This document shows positions 17,719-27,774 of a DNA stretch of 64,000 nt, piece after piece. The position numbers and the translations under genes are program-made. The stretch is from Bacteroides fragilis (GTDB lineage: Bacteria; Bacteroidota; Bacteroidia; Bacteroidales; DTGW01), in NCBI GenBank assembly GCA_945889005.1, contig CAMDBI010000009.1, positions 45,074 through 109,073 on the forward strand, in the 5' to 3' direction. Below the pieces are notes generated by a model, which saw only the letters and a program-made list of their open reading frames with translations, had not been told where the DNA came from and ran no database searches. Positions within the stretch are counted from its first letter, which is position 1. Every line of letters begins with the position of its first letter.

Positions 17719-18795
17719 CTAAGGTAGTGTAAACCAAAAACTGCTACCTTCGTTTTCTTTACTTTCGACACCAATTGCTCCATTATGCTTTTCGACAAAT
17801 TCTTTACAAAGCATAAGCCCCAAACCTGTTCCTTGCTCGTTGTTTGTTCCTAAAGTCGAAACCTTTTTGTCGATATTAAATATGGATGATAGTCTGTTTT
17901 TTGGTATGCCAACTCCCGAATCGCTAACAACAAACATAATATTAGAATTTTCTTTTTTGATGGTTAATGATATATGTCCATTTTCTGGAGTAAATTTAAC
18001 TGCATTGTTTAATATGTTGCGCAAAATGGTAGAAAGCATATTCTCGTCGACAACAACATTCAGATCAGGTTCAATAGCCGTTTCTAATTTTATTTTCTTT
18101 TGATCTGAATTGATTTTAATTATTGAAACAATGTTTCGTGCAATTTCATTAATATTAACCAATTCGGGATAAAACTCAATTTTGCCGGTTTGTGAACGTG
18201 CCCACAACAATAAATTTTCGAGCAAACTATAATTGAGTTGCAAGGTTTCATTCATTGTTTTTGCAATTTTATAGGCATCGTCATGATGCTTGTTTTCAAT
18301 GTATTCAATTAGGTATTCACTAAGTCCCAATAAACCAGAAAATGGACTTTTAAGATCATGTGCAATTATTGAAAAAAATTTATCTTTTGTAGCATTGAGT
18401 TCGGCAAGTTTTTGACGTTGAAGGTTTATATCTATATGTGTTTTGATACGCGAAAGCAGTTCGTGTGTATTAAATGGCTTTGAGACATAGTCGACTCCTC
18501 CAGTTTCAAAGGCTTTAGTTATACTTTCGGAACTATCGAGTGCTGTCAAAAATATAACTGGAATTTCTTTTGTTCCCGGAATTTCTTTCATTTTCTGACA
18601 AACTTCATATCCATTCATTTCGGGCATCATTATGTCGAGCAACACAAGATTGAAGGTTTTATTTTTGATCCACTCTAAAGCTTCATAGCCATTAAGAGCA
18701 AATTCAATCTTATAATCTGCTTCGGTCAAAACCTTTGCCAATAACTGAATATTGCGTGGGTTGTCGTCGACAATGAGTATATAATTATTTGTCAT
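17719..18795 (-). CDS. Receiver domain fused to a HisKA histidine kinase
   Basis: 358 residues. An N-terminal receiver (phospho-Asp in [14 protein letters not shown], Lys in YVSKPFN) is joined to a classic HisKA domain with [15 protein letters not shown]. The HATPase has [18 protein letters not shown] and [12 protein letters not shown]. Cytoplasmic. Its start overlaps the end of the multi-PAS membrane kinase by 11 bp, so they are co-translated and likely form a phosphorelay in which the membrane kinase feeds the receiver. Confidence 0.88.
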   Translation of the reverse strand: MTNNYILIVDDNPRNIQLLAKVLTEADYKIEFALNGYEALEWIKNKTFNLVLLDIMMPEMNGYEVCQKMKEIPGTKEIPVIFLTALDSSESITKAFETGGVDYVSKPFNTHELLSRIKTHIDINLQRQKLAELNATKDKFFSIIAHDLKSPFSGLLGLSEYLIEYIENKHHDDAYKIAKTMNETLQLNYSLLENLLLWARSQTGKIEFYPELVNINEIARNIVSIIKINSDQKKIKLETAIEPDLNVVVDENMLSTILRNILNNAVKFTPENGHISLTIKKENSNIMFVVSDSGVGIPKNRLSSIFNIDKKVSTLGTNNEQGTGLGLMLCKEFVEKHNGAIGVESKENEGSSFWFTLP

Positions 18796-21700
18796 GATTT
18801 CCTAGATTTTTGAGTAGTAATTCGAATTGTTTGATATGACTTATCATTTTTTCGATATCAAAATCTTTAATATAGGTATTTAAAGCGCTGCCATAATCGA
18901 TAAATGGTTTGTAATTAAATTGATTTCCAAGTTGAATAATATTATTTGCAAAATCTTGAGAAATATCGATAGGTTGACGATGTTCGAGTGATATCCAAAG
19001 TGGTATAAGTTCGGCTTTTGTTTTATCGAGAATTTTTTTTAAGGTTTCATTGTCTATACCATAATTTTCACCCAAAAAATTTGAGAGTTTTATATCTGAA
19101 AAATCTTCTATTTCAGTTTTAGAATCAACAATTTCGATAGCTTGAACAGCATTAAACCTAACATTAAAAATACTTCCTATGCCTGGAGTACTTTTAAGAT
19201 GTATACTTCCATTCATGAGATTTATTAAATGCTTTGTAATAGACAATCCCAAACCTGTTCCCCCAAACTTACGAGTATGCGATTCGTCGTGTTGGCGAAA
19301 TGCTTCAAAAATTATTTCTTGTGATTCTTGTGGAATTCCAATTCCAGAATCCTCAATTGAAATTTCAAGATCATACAAGTCATTATTGTTTTGGTATAAT
19401 TCAGCACTTATTTTAACAAAACCATTTTGAGTAAATTTAATTGCATTTCCAATCAAATTAATCAACACTTGTCTGAGTCGCAAATCGTCGAAATAAAACA
19501 GCTTGTTTTTCAATTCAATAGTTTCGACTAAAAAATTGAGTCCTTTTTTATTTGCCTCTATTATAAAAATACTTTTTATTTCATTTATTAATAAGGTCAA
19601 ATCGAGTTTGGCCAAATGGATTTTCATTTGTCGGGCTTCAATTTTCGATAGATCGAGCAAATCGTTTATTAGCTGAAGCAATGTGTTTCCACTAGAAAGG
19701 ATAATGTCTAAATAGCTTTTGTCGGTCGGGTCATCCAAACGTTTTTCGAGTAAAGAGGCAAAGCCAATAACCGAATTCATTGGAGTACGTATTTCGTGAC
19801 TCATGTTTGCCAGAAACTCACTTTTTGCCATGTTGGCCGACTCGGCAGCTTCCTTAGCTGCAATGAGTTCTTGTTCAAGCTTCTTTCGCTCGGTAATGTC
19901 TCTTATACTTGCAAATATAGTTTTGGATTCGACTAGCGAAACCGAATTCCACGACAACCATTTATAGCTACCATCTTTACAAATATATCGATTGTCGAAA
20001 TTTGAAATTCGAGCGCCATAATTAAGATCTTTTGCTGCATTCAAGGTGCTTTCTAAATCGTCTGGATGTATAAACTCAAGATATGGCTTGCTCATGAGTT
20101 CACTATTGCTCCAACCAAGTGTATTGGACCAGGCTGGCGACAATTGTTTAAAATAACCGTCGAACCCGGAAATGCAAAACATATCGAGCGATACGTTGAA
20201 GAATATTTCTTGCTCCAATTTAAGTTTTTCGGTTTCGGTAATGTCTTCGCCCGAACTAATAACGGCATCTATTTCGCAATCTTCGTCATATAATATAGTA
20301 TTGTGCCACGAAATGAGCCGTTCTTCTCCATTTTTTTTAATTATTGGGTAGGTCTGATGCTCCCAGCCAGATATATTGCCGTCTAAAATACTGTTAAATG
20401 AATTTAAAGTTTTTTGTTGTTTCTCTATTGGTACATAAGTTTTAAACCAATTTTTTCCAATTATTTGTTCCTCAGCTTCTTCTAATAAATGATAGCCCCG
20501 TTTATTTATTAACCTAACGTTTTGATCTTTGTCAAGAACCACAAATATAACACCGGCAATATCTAAGTATTTTTGGGTAATGTCTTTTTCGACCCTAAGA
20601 GCTTGTTCAATAGATTTTTGACGAGTAATATCGTTTACCAGTACCAGTAAATGAGGTCTCTTATCGAGGTGAAACCTCGATAAGGTATACGAGATCCATA
20701 GTTCGCGGTTAAAAGCATTTGTAAAACTCATTTCGCCCATGTTGGGCGAACCGCTATCGAGTGTTTTGGTAGCTTGTGTATATAAACCATTCTTTTTCCA
20801 CGACTCAATGTTGTGCAGGTTTTGCATCAATACATTGTCGAGCGAAAGCCCCGAAATTCTAGCGGCCGACTCGTTTGCAATAATACACTCACCATCGCTC
20901 TGATATGCTATAATACCAATAGGAGAGTTGTTTATGATTTTATGATTGAGGTCAAATGTCTCGTTTAGTTTTTGTTCGGCACGTTTTTGTTTTGTAATAT
21001 CATAAGAGATGGTTGTGACTCCAAAAATTTCACCTGAATGATCGCGAAGTGGTGTGATAGTCATTACAACATTGACCAATAAACCATTTTTGCACTTACA
21101 TGTAGTTTCAAAGTTACTTACGGTATGGCCCAGTTTAATTTTTTGAATCAGATCTTCTGTTTTACCCGAGAAGGGGTTAAATAGATATAAAAAACTAATC
21201 TTCTGTCCTAATGCTTCCGACTCGAGGTAACCATATATTTTGTATGCCGAGTTGTTCCAATGTGTAATATTGCCATTAAAATCATATGTTATTATTGCAT
21301 CGTCTGAATTGTCTATAATTGAAGTCAATCTCGATAATTTATTTTGAAAATCATTCTGATTGTCAATTTCATTAAGCATTTCTAATTGCAAATTATATAA
21401 CTCTATTGATTTGTTTTTATAGTCTTCTTCTAAATTTAAATATTTTCTTTTCATTTCACCTAAATCAAATTCGCGTTCCTGATTGGCTATAGTAAAGAAA
21501 TAATACAGTGTAATAAGAAATGCCAGAAGATATGTCGTATACAAGTCTTCTAAATTGTACATATTGCTTTTATTAATGAGGCTTTCAACTATTGCAATTG
21601 CAACACAGATTACTAACAATAATGTTGATGAATGCATTTTGGCTCGCAATGTCGACAAAAATAGGATTGATATAAATGGAAAGGAATAAAAAATATTTTT

Positions 21701-22309
21701 GCTCAAAATTACAAGCCATGCAAATAATAAGAAAAAAACAATTATACCTATTTGTACTAGCAATTCTTGTTTTTCAACTTTTTTTATCGGATGTATCCAA
21801 ACTAAATAAAAGCTGCCAAAAATAATTGCTCCTAGATAACGTTCCAAAAAATGATTGGCAATTTCTGAAAGGTATATGTGCGGATGTATTTTATCTATCA
21901 ACAAAAGTACTGTTGAATTGAAAACAGTACTTATTATGGTTGAAAACAAGGTGATAAAATATAGAAATAGAAGTATGGATTTTCGATCAGATAAATTTGA
22001 TTGAATCTTTCCGTTAAAGACTTTCAAAATTAACAAAGCCAAAAGTGGTTCTGAAATATCTGTTAAACATCGTATTGTCGGAAATGATGTGTCCCCAATT
22101 ATTAAATAATAACTTATTATTCCAAATATTATTGGCCAAACAAATCGTTCACGGTATTTTATTGCTAAGAATATTGTAAAACCCGGGATTAATAGTATTA
22201 CTATTTTTCCTGTATTGTAATTGTATAATAAATGATCGATGAACTCTATAACGAATACAATCAGGGCAATGAAGCAAAAAACTAATGTATCTTTAAGATT
22301 CTTTTTCAT
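18785..22309 (-). CDS. Membrane MASE1-like, four-PAS histidine kinase
   Basis: 1174 residues. The N-terminal ~285 residues form about eight hydrophobic segments resembling a MASE1-type membrane sensor. Four PAS domains follow (~325-445, 455-575, 580-700, 705-825). Next come HisKA ([18 protein letters not shown], ~850) and a HATPase ([25 protein letters not shown]). A C-terminal helical tail of ~100 residues looks like the domain often found after a receiver in hybrid kinases, although there is no receiver here. The next gene, overlapping by 11 bp, begins with that receiver. This suggests a split hybrid kinase; the tail assignment is inference. Confidence 0.85.
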   Translation of the reverse strand: MKKNLKDTLVFCFIALIVFVIEFIDHLLYNYNTGKIVILLIPGFTIFLAIKYRERFVWPIIFGIISYYLIIGDTSFPTIRCLTDISEPLLALLILKVFNGKIQSNLSDRKSILLFLYFITLFSTIISTVFNSTVLLLIDKIHPHIYLSEIANHFLERYLGAIIFGSFYLVWIHPIKKVEKQELLVQIGIIVFFLLFAWLVILSKNIFYSFPFISILFLSTLRAKMHSSTLLLVICVAIAIVESLINKSNMYNLEDLYTTYLLAFLITLYYFFTIANQEREFDLGEMKRKYLNLEEDYKNKSIELYNLQLEMLNEIDNQNDFQNKLSRLTSIIDNSDDAIITYDFNGNITHWNNSAYKIYGYLESEALGQKISFLYLFNPFSGKTEDLIQKIKLGHTVSNFETTCKCKNGLLVNVVMTITPLRDHSGEIFGVTTISYDITKQKRAEQKLNETFDLNHKIINNSPIGIIAYQSDGECIIANESAARISGLSLDNVLMQNLHNIESWKKNGLYTQATKTLDSGSPNMGEMSFTNAFNRELWISYTLSRFHLDKRPHLLVLVNDITRQKSIEQALRVEKDITQKYLDIAGVIFVVLDKDQNVRLINKRGYHLLEEAEEQIIGKNWFKTYVPIEKQQKTLNSFNSILDGNISGWEHQTYPIIKKNGEERLISWHNTILYDEDCEIDAVISSGEDITETEKLKLEQEIFFNVSLDMFCISGFDGYFKQLSPAWSNTLGWSNSELMSKPYLEFIHPDDLESTLNAAKDLNYGARISNFDNRYICKDGSYKWLSWNSVSLVESKTIFASIRDITERKKLEQELIAAKEAAESANMAKSEFLANMSHEIRTPMNSVIGFASLLEKRLDDPTDKSYLDIILSSGNTLLQLINDLLDLSKIEARQMKIHLAKLDLTLLINEIKSIFIIEANKKGLNFLVETIELKNKLFYFDDLRLRQVLINLIGNAIKFTQNGFVKISAELYQNNNDLYDLEISIEDSGIGIPQESQEIIFEAFRQHDESHTRKFGGTGLGLSITKHLINLMNGSIHLKSTPGIGSIFNVRFNAVQAIEIVDSKTEIEDFSDIKLSNFLGENYGIDNETLKKILDKTKAELIPLWISLEHRQPIDISQDFANNIIQLGNQFNYKPFIDYGSALNTYIKDFDIEKMISHIKQFELLLKNLGNHDK

Positions 22310-22389
22310 TCATTATGAAAATTCTACACTTTATTCTCTTAAAGATACTTAAAATTTACAATAAAATAGAAAAAAATTAAAAAAATGTC

Positions 22390-23592
22390 TCATTCCTTAG
22401 GATAGGTGAGATTGGGATTGGGGTTTTCATATACAACACTTTCAAATTCTATTGAGTCGGCACTACAAATGGCTGCACCAAACATTCCAAATCCGTTTAA
22501 GATATTGGAGTATACGCTTACTTTCTCACTCATAAAATCGCCTCCGCTATAGTTTCTTTTTGCTAAAGATTTTATGTATTTGTAATAATCGACACTGATA
22601 GAATATAATTGTATGTAGATTTTATTTTTAATTATTGTAATGTTTTCGGGCAATTCAAAACTATTATTATATATGCCGTATTTATAAAATTTGAATTCAT
22701 ATTTTCTTCCGTTAATTAAATCATCAGAAAAAATATACCCAGAGCCCCCGACAGTAGATCCTCCATCAAATAATCCTGAATGGCTCACGGTTCTGAAATT
22801 GTAATCATACACAACCTCTATAGCTAAATCGTTGCTATGCATATAACCCTGACTTGAAAAAAGTTGAGCTAAACTATCTATCTTGGGCTTATTGTAGTAT
22901 GTATAAGTTTTCATTATTGAGTCATTTATTGAATTCCAATAGGGGGAATACTCTTGAAAGGTTATAAAATAATAGTTTTTTTGATCTAACGGATCGGTAA
23001 ACTGAACTGAAATATCTGTTACAAATTGATTTCCATACCACTCATCATATACTAGTCTCAATGAAGTATCTATTTTCTCTATTTCTACTTTTTGAGGCAT
23101 TGAAATAGAACTTTCTGCCGATTGAAAATTTGGAGCATTAACTACAATTTTATAGTTGTTTGCAATGTTACCTATTCTTTTTTTTCCAAAGAAATTGTAT
23201 TTATTGATTTTTGTCAATTTCTTTTTTTCATAATAACCCGATGGCCCATAAGAACTATATTGACCATAAGAACTATAATGACCATAAGAATCATAATAAC
23301 CATAAGTATAAACAGAATCGTAAACGGCATAATTCTCTAGTTTCTCGAACAATTCGCCGTTTTCGTATACCAATACTTCGGCATTGTCGATAAATATCAT
23401 GCAATCTAATTCCAGCGAATACTGACTTCTTGTTACACCTACAACCAAAGTACTATCGGCATAAAGCAATGAGTTGATTACAATTTTACGTTCATTGTTA
23501 TTTACATTCATGTCAATTTCGGTTTCGCACGAGAGCAACCAAAATGCGGCAATGCTGATATATAAGAAAGAAGTTTTCATATTGTTTTTCAT
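22390..23592 (-). CDS. DUF4249 family lipoprotein
   Basis: 400 residues. A lipoprotein signal ends at LLSCETE. DUF4249 proteins are encoded next to TonB-dependent receptors and are thought to work with them at the outer membrane. The ATG at 23592 is 1 nt past the stop of the receptor gene, so the pair is tightly coupled; the longer frame from 23649 would overlap it. Residues ~90-115 hold a Tyr/Gly/Ser-rich run with a 6-residue period (YSSYGQ-like), encoded by an 18-bp tandem repeat. That is unusual for the family and perhaps a flexible or variable surface loop. Confidence 0.8.
   Translation of the reverse strand: MKNNMKTSFLYISIAAFWLLSCETEIDMNVNNNERKIVINSLLYADSTLVVGVTRSQYSLELDCMIFIDNAEVLVYENGELFEKLENYAVYDSVYTYGYYDSYGHYSSYGQYSSYGPSGYYEKKKLTKINKYNFFGKKRIGNIANNYKIVVNAPNFQSAESSISMPQKVEIEKIDTSLRLVYDEWYGNQFVTDISVQFTDPLDQKNYYFITFQEYSPYWNSINDSIMKTYTYYNKPKIDSLAQLFSSQGYMHSNDLAIEVVYDYNFRTVSHSGLFDGGSTVGGSGYIFSDDLINGRKYEFKFYKYGIYNNSFELPENITIIKNKIYIQLYSISVDYYKYIKSLAKRNYSGGDFMSEKVSVYSNILNGFGMFGAAICSADSIEFESVVYENPNPNLTYPKE
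23246..23312. repeat. 18-bp tandem repeat inside the DUF4249 gene
   Basis: About 3.7 units beginning CCATAAGAACTATATTGA, with the later units diverging. The period is a multiple of three, so copy changes keep the frame and would lengthen or shorten a Tyr-Gly-Ser loop by six residues. Confidence 0.8.
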
Positions 23593-23593
23593 A

Positions 23594-25954
23594 TTAAAAT
23601 TTGAAATTATAACTAAAATAGGGCATAATAGGCATAAGGCAATATCCAACTAAATTCTTGCTGTTGTTTTCATATTTAAAATCGATATAAAACGGATTCA
23701 ACTGATTGTAGGCATTGTAAGCCCCGAAGCTCCACGTACGTCGGAAGTTCTTTTTATATTTATGAAAATTGAAACCTACATCGAGGCGGTGATAATTGGG
23801 CATTCGATACGAATTGCGACTTTTGAGGTATTCGATATTTTCAAAGTAAGATCCATTATTGCTTGTAAAAGGGTTAAATTCAGTGTATTTTTCTTCAGAC
23901 AAGGTTACTGCCGAGCCGGTCGAAAAAACCCATGTTAACCCCATATCGAAGCGAGGAGTGAAGTTATGAACAACTGAAATTGCCAAATCGTGACGGCGAT
24001 CGTACTTAAACGGAAATTTCTGACCAAAACTGATCTCGGCAAATTGACGATCGGTTTTCGAAAGGGTATAACCAATCCAACCTGTTGTTTTACCACTTGT
24101 TTTTTGTAACAAAAGTTCAATACCCTTCGACCAACCTTTACCTTGTTCAAGTTTTTGTTGCCAATCGTCGTTTATACTGAAAAAACTTGCCCCTTCTTTG
24201 TATTCAATTAGGTTATTCAGGTTCTTATAGTAGCTTTCTATCGAAAAATCGAGTTGATCGTTTATTTTATATTCTATACCTACTGCATATTGTTGGGCAT
24301 TTTGTGGTTTAATTAGTTTTGTAGCGGGCATCCAAAGGTCGGTAGGTAAACCGATATTTGAGTTGGTCAACAAATTAATGTATTGGGTCATTTCGACATA
24401 CGATGCTTTTACCGATAGGTTGTCGAGTATTAAATATCGCGACGAAATTCGAGGTTGCAGCGAAAGATAATTTTTATTGTTGACATAAAAAGTTGAAAAA
24501 TGCAGCCCAATATTAACCTTAAGTTTATCGGTAATGTTAATATCGTCTTCGATATAGCTCGACAATTCGTGAGCAAATATGTTTTTATTGCCAAATGAGG
24601 TGTCGATATCGGAGCTGTTATTTTGGTTAACTTTTACAGAATCTTCGACTTTAATAGCATTGATACCTGGTTTAAAAGTATGATAAATATAGGCGACACC
24701 CGATTTGATATAATGGTTCGACGATGGAATAAAGTCAAAATCGGTTTTGAAACCCCAATCTTTAATCCCCGATGTATATTCGACTTTAAAGAGGTCTTGT
24801 TTACCATCGGCATATTGGGTTTTACTTTCAACCTTGGTAAAAAACTCATAATCGCTATATGTACCTGTAATATTTACAAACAAGTTGTTTGATAAAATGT
24901 GGTTAAACCTTAAGGCATGTATATTGTTTCCCCATCCAATGCCGCCTTTATCGGTGGTTTTGGTATCTTTGTTGTCTATAATATTTGCACTTCGCATATA
25001 AAATTTATCCAAACCATTGTAAAAGCTGTAATATATATGGCTTTTGTCGTTAAATTTATGGTTTAGTTTGGCATTGATATCGTGAAAAAAGTAACCTCCC
25101 ACAACCTCGCCCTCCGAAGCTGCATATATTATTGGCCATGTTAGTATATCGAAATAGGTTCTGCGACCCGACACTATAAATGATGTTTTGTCTTTAACAA
25201 TAGGCCCTTGTACCGACAATTTTGATGAAATGAGTCCAATAGATCCTTCGCCATGGTATTCTTTGTTGTTTCCTTCTTTCATTTTAATATCGATTACCGA
25301 CGACAGGCGCCCGCCATATCGAGCCGGGAAACCTCCTTTGAGCAACGAAAAGCTTTGTATTGCATCGGAATTGAACACCGACATGAAACCAAATAAATGA
25401 TTGGCATTATAGACCGGTACACCGTCGAGCAATATGAGGTTTTGGTCGGGACCGCCTCCGCGAACATATATACCGCTTGTGCCTTCGGTACCTCCTTTTA
25501 CACCAGGTAGAAGCTGTATGGTTTTCATTATGTCGGTTTCGCCAAAAAGCACGGGCATTTGCTTTGTTTGCATAATTGGTATCGACATTTGACCCATTTG
25601 GGTACTTGCTACGTTGCTGCTTCGTGTTTCGGAAATAACAACTTCTTCTATTTGTGAAACCTGCGAAATAGTCTTGTTTATGGTTGTATCGCTTTTGAGT
25701 TGAAATTCAATGGTATCGGTTGCGTATCCTAAATAAGAAAAAATGAGTTTTACTTTACCTGCCGGTAGTGTAAGACTATAAAAACCATAATAGTTAGAAG
25801 TTGTTCCTTTGAAACTTAGTGCATCATATACGTTGGTGTATAATAGTTTTTCGCCACTCGAGGCATCTTCAATGGTTCCTTTTATGGTGTGTTTTTGAGA
25901 GAATAGTAGAATGGGTAATACCAATAGGAATAATAAAATGTTATTTTTTTTCAC
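23594..25954 (-). CDS. TonB-dependent outer-membrane receptor
   Basis: 786 residues, GTG start, signal peptide ending near LLFSQ. A carboxypeptidase-like beta-sandwich domain (~20-105, KGTIEDASSGEKLLYTNVYD) is followed by a plug (~115-225, with IYVRGGGPDQNLILLDGVPVYN) and a 22-strand-type barrel ending in Phe. It imports an unknown large ligand using TonB energy. It pairs with the DUF4249 lipoprotein just downstream, and a NagD-like gene is 133 nt upstream on the same strand. No SusD or anti-sigma/sigma pair is adjacent, so this is not a typical polysaccharide locus. Confidence 0.9.
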   Translation of the reverse strand: MKKNNILLFLLVLPILLFSQKHTIKGTIEDASSGEKLLYTNVYDALSFKGTTSNYYGFYSLTLPAGKVKLIFSYLGYATDTIEFQLKSDTTINKTISQVSQIEEVVISETRSSNVASTQMGQMSIPIMQTKQMPVLFGETDIMKTIQLLPGVKGGTEGTSGIYVRGGGPDQNLILLDGVPVYNANHLFGFMSVFNSDAIQSFSLLKGGFPARYGGRLSSVIDIKMKEGNNKEYHGEGSIGLISSKLSVQGPIVKDKTSFIVSGRRTYFDILTWPIIYAASEGEVVGGYFFHDINAKLNHKFNDKSHIYYSFYNGLDKFYMRSANIIDNKDTKTTDKGGIGWGNNIHALRFNHILSNNLFVNITGTYSDYEFFTKVESKTQYADGKQDLFKVEYTSGIKDWGFKTDFDFIPSSNHYIKSGVAYIYHTFKPGINAIKVEDSVKVNQNNSSDIDTSFGNKNIFAHELSSYIEDDINITDKLKVNIGLHFSTFYVNNKNYLSLQPRISSRYLILDNLSVKASYVEMTQYINLLTNSNIGLPTDLWMPATKLIKPQNAQQYAVGIEYKINDQLDFSIESYYKNLNNLIEYKEGASFFSINDDWQQKLEQGKGWSKGIELLLQKTSGKTTGWIGYTLSKTDRQFAEISFGQKFPFKYDRRHDLAISVVHNFTPRFDMGLTWVFSTGSAVTLSEEKYTEFNPFTSNNGSYFENIEYLKSRNSYRMPNYHRLDVGFNFHKYKKNFRRTWSFGAYNAYNQLNPFYIDFKYENNSKNLVGYCLMPIMPYFSYNFKF

Positions 25955-26087
25955 GGTTCTAAATTTTTAAAAATGAAATTTTAACAAACAAACGCATACT
26001 CTTTTGAATTATTGTTTTACTTTTTAGCATAACAATATAAACCAAATTATTAGTTCTGAAAAGTATGAGTTCAATTGAATTGGGAAG

Positions 26088-26885
26088 CTAGCTTACAATA
26101 TCGACAACTCCATTTAAAATATAATCTGGACGATATGGGAAGTTCTGAATCATTTCGCGGGTTGTAATACCACTCAAAACAAGAGCAGTATCTATTTCAG
26201 ATTCAATTCCAGCCTGAATATCGGTATCCATACGGTCTCCTATAATGATGGTATTGTCGACATGGCAACCAAGTTTTTTCAAAGCTATGCGCATCATTAG
26301 AGGGTTGGGTTTACCAACATAATATGCCTTTTTGCCAGTAGCCATTTCGATAGGCGAAATTAATGCCTTGGTGGCAGGTACTATTCCATCTTCGGTAGGC
26401 CCGGTAAGATCGGGATTGGTACCTATAAGTCGAGCGCCATTGTTGACGAGTTTTACTGCTTGGGTTATTTTTTCGTACGAATAGGTGCGAGTTTCACCCA
26501 TAACAACATAATCGGGGTCAATATTATTCATGGTATAACCCCCATTGTATAAGGCATTTATTAGACCGGCATCACCAATAATATAGGCTGTTCCTTTGGG
26601 TTTTTGCGACGATAAAAAATAGGCTGTTGCTAAAGCACTGGTATAAAACACATTCTCGTCGACATCGATACCCATTCGCATCAATCGAGCTTTGAGTTCG
26701 GCAGGTGTACATTCGCTCGAATTGGTTAAAAATAAAAATTTCTTTTTCTCGGCTTTCAACCAGGCTACAAAATCTACAACTCCTTCTAACACTCTATTGC
26801 CATGGTATATAACTCCATCCATGTCGCAAATAAAGCCATCTTTGCTTTTTATCTTCTCTATCTGTTGTTTTGTTGCATTCTTCAT
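26088..26885 (-). CDS. HAD-IIA phosphatase, NagD-like
   Basis: 265 residues from the ATG at 26885; the upstream codon at 26897 is a TTG. The HAD nucleophile is in FICDMDGVIYHG. FLTNSSECTP (motif II), the Lys of KPNPLMM and IIGDRMDTDIQAG (motif IV) complete the catalytic set. Family members dephosphorylate nucleotides or small phospho-metabolites; the exact substrate cannot be told from sequence. A -7 promoter element lies 25 nt upstream. Confidence 0.85.
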   Translation of the reverse strand: MKNATKQQIEKIKSKDGFICDMDGVIYHGNRVLEGVVDFVAWLKAEKKKFLFLTNSSECTPAELKARLMRMGIDVDENVFYTSALATAYFLSSQKPKGTAYIIGDAGLINALYNGGYTMNNIDPDYVVMGETRTYSYEKITQAVKLVNNGARLIGTNPDLTGPTEDGIVPATKALISPIEMATGKKAYYVGKPNPLMMRIALKKLGCHVDNTIIIGDRMDTDIQAGIESEIDTALVLSGITTREMIQNFPYRPDYILNGVVDIVS

Positions 26886-26909
26886 CTTAGGATTCAAAAT
26901 TTATCGATA

Positions 26910-26917
26910 CAAATTTA
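26910..26917 (-). promoter_or_regulatory. -7 promoter element upstream of the HAD phosphatase
   Basis: Reads TAAATTTG on the minus strand. No -33 TTG at the ideal distance. The gap 26918-27152 holds nothing else certain; GTTTGAT ... ATCAAAC arms at 27030-27110 enclose REP-like CTTCGG words. Confidence 0.4.
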
Positions 26918-27152
26918 ATATTTCAAAGTATCATTAAGTGTTTTTTTATATAAAATATGTATTAATTCTACTTTGACAGATTAATCAAACTGAAAACTAT
27001 ATACATAGCATCGAAAAAGTCGAAAACATAGTTTGATAAAAGCAGCACAGTTGCGACATCTTTGTAGAAAGACTTTCGACTTCGGTCTTCGGTTTTCGGT
27101 GATCAAACAATGAGTTTCTATATCGTTATTAATACATTATCCACCAATAATT

Positions 27153-27770
27153 TTAGGTGTTTAACTTATTTTCAATAGCAAATTTCACAACCGCAGAAAT
27201 ACTTTTTAAACCGAGTTTCTTTTCAATATTTTTGCGGTGGCTATCTACTGTATAGAAGCTTATAAATAGCTTTTCGGCAATTTCTTTACATGTAAGTCCT
27301 TCGCAAAAATTGCGTAACATTTCTTTTTCTCGTATGGTAAGCGATTCAACCAATTTTGCATTTTCTTTGAGGGGCTGGTTATTGATGATTTCTTTGAATT
27401 TTTGTTGCTTCGATAGTCTTGTTGTAATTGAGTTAAGAAGATCTTCGTAGTTAAATGGTTTAGAAATATAATCGTCTACTCCCAGATTCATTCCTTTGCG
27501 AATATCGTTTACTTCTGTTTTTGCAGTAAGAAAAATAAAGGGTAAAATCGATGTTTCGGGTTTCTTTTGAATGTGTTCGTACAATTGGTAGCCGTCCATT
27601 ATTGGCATCGATATATCGCAAATAATTATATGAGGCAGTTCAATATCTAATTGTTTCAATGCTTCTTTGCCATTTCGCGATGTTTTAACTTCGAAATTTT
27701 GCAGCAATAGAAATTCTGTTACATTTTCGAGAAGATCAATATCGTCTTCAACAATTAATACTTTAATCAT
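27153..27770 (-). CDS. NarL/LuxR-family response regulator
   Basis: 205 residues. The receiver has VEDDIDLLENV, phospho-Asp in IIICDISMPIMDG and Lys in YISKPFN. The C-terminal HTH is well conserved (LTIREKEMLRNFCEGLTCKEIAEKL-type, then SFYTVDSHRKNIEKKLG), so it should bind DNA. It starts 4 nt after the adjacent multi-PAS kinase and is its likely partner. Confidence 0.92.
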   Translation of the reverse strand: MIKVLIVEDDIDLLENVTEFLLLQNFEVKTSRNGKEALKQLDIELPHIIICDISMPIMDGYQLYEHIQKKPETSILPFIFLTAKTEVNDIRKGMNLGVDDYISKPFNYEDLLNSITTRLSKQQKFKEIINNQPLKENAKLVESLTIREKEMLRNFCEGLTCKEIAEKLFISFYTVDSHRKNIEKKLGLKSISAVVKFAIENKLNT

Positions 27771-27774
27771 TTCT

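Noticed and set aside
17504..17737. 77-residue minus-strand open frame
   Set aside because: It overlaps the tRNA-Arg gene and A+T-rich flanks, with no recognisable domain; chance frame.
23122..23340. Plus-strand frame with repeated Asn-Asp-His-Lys words
   Set aside because: It is the antisense reading of the 18-bp tandem repeat inside the DUF4249 gene.
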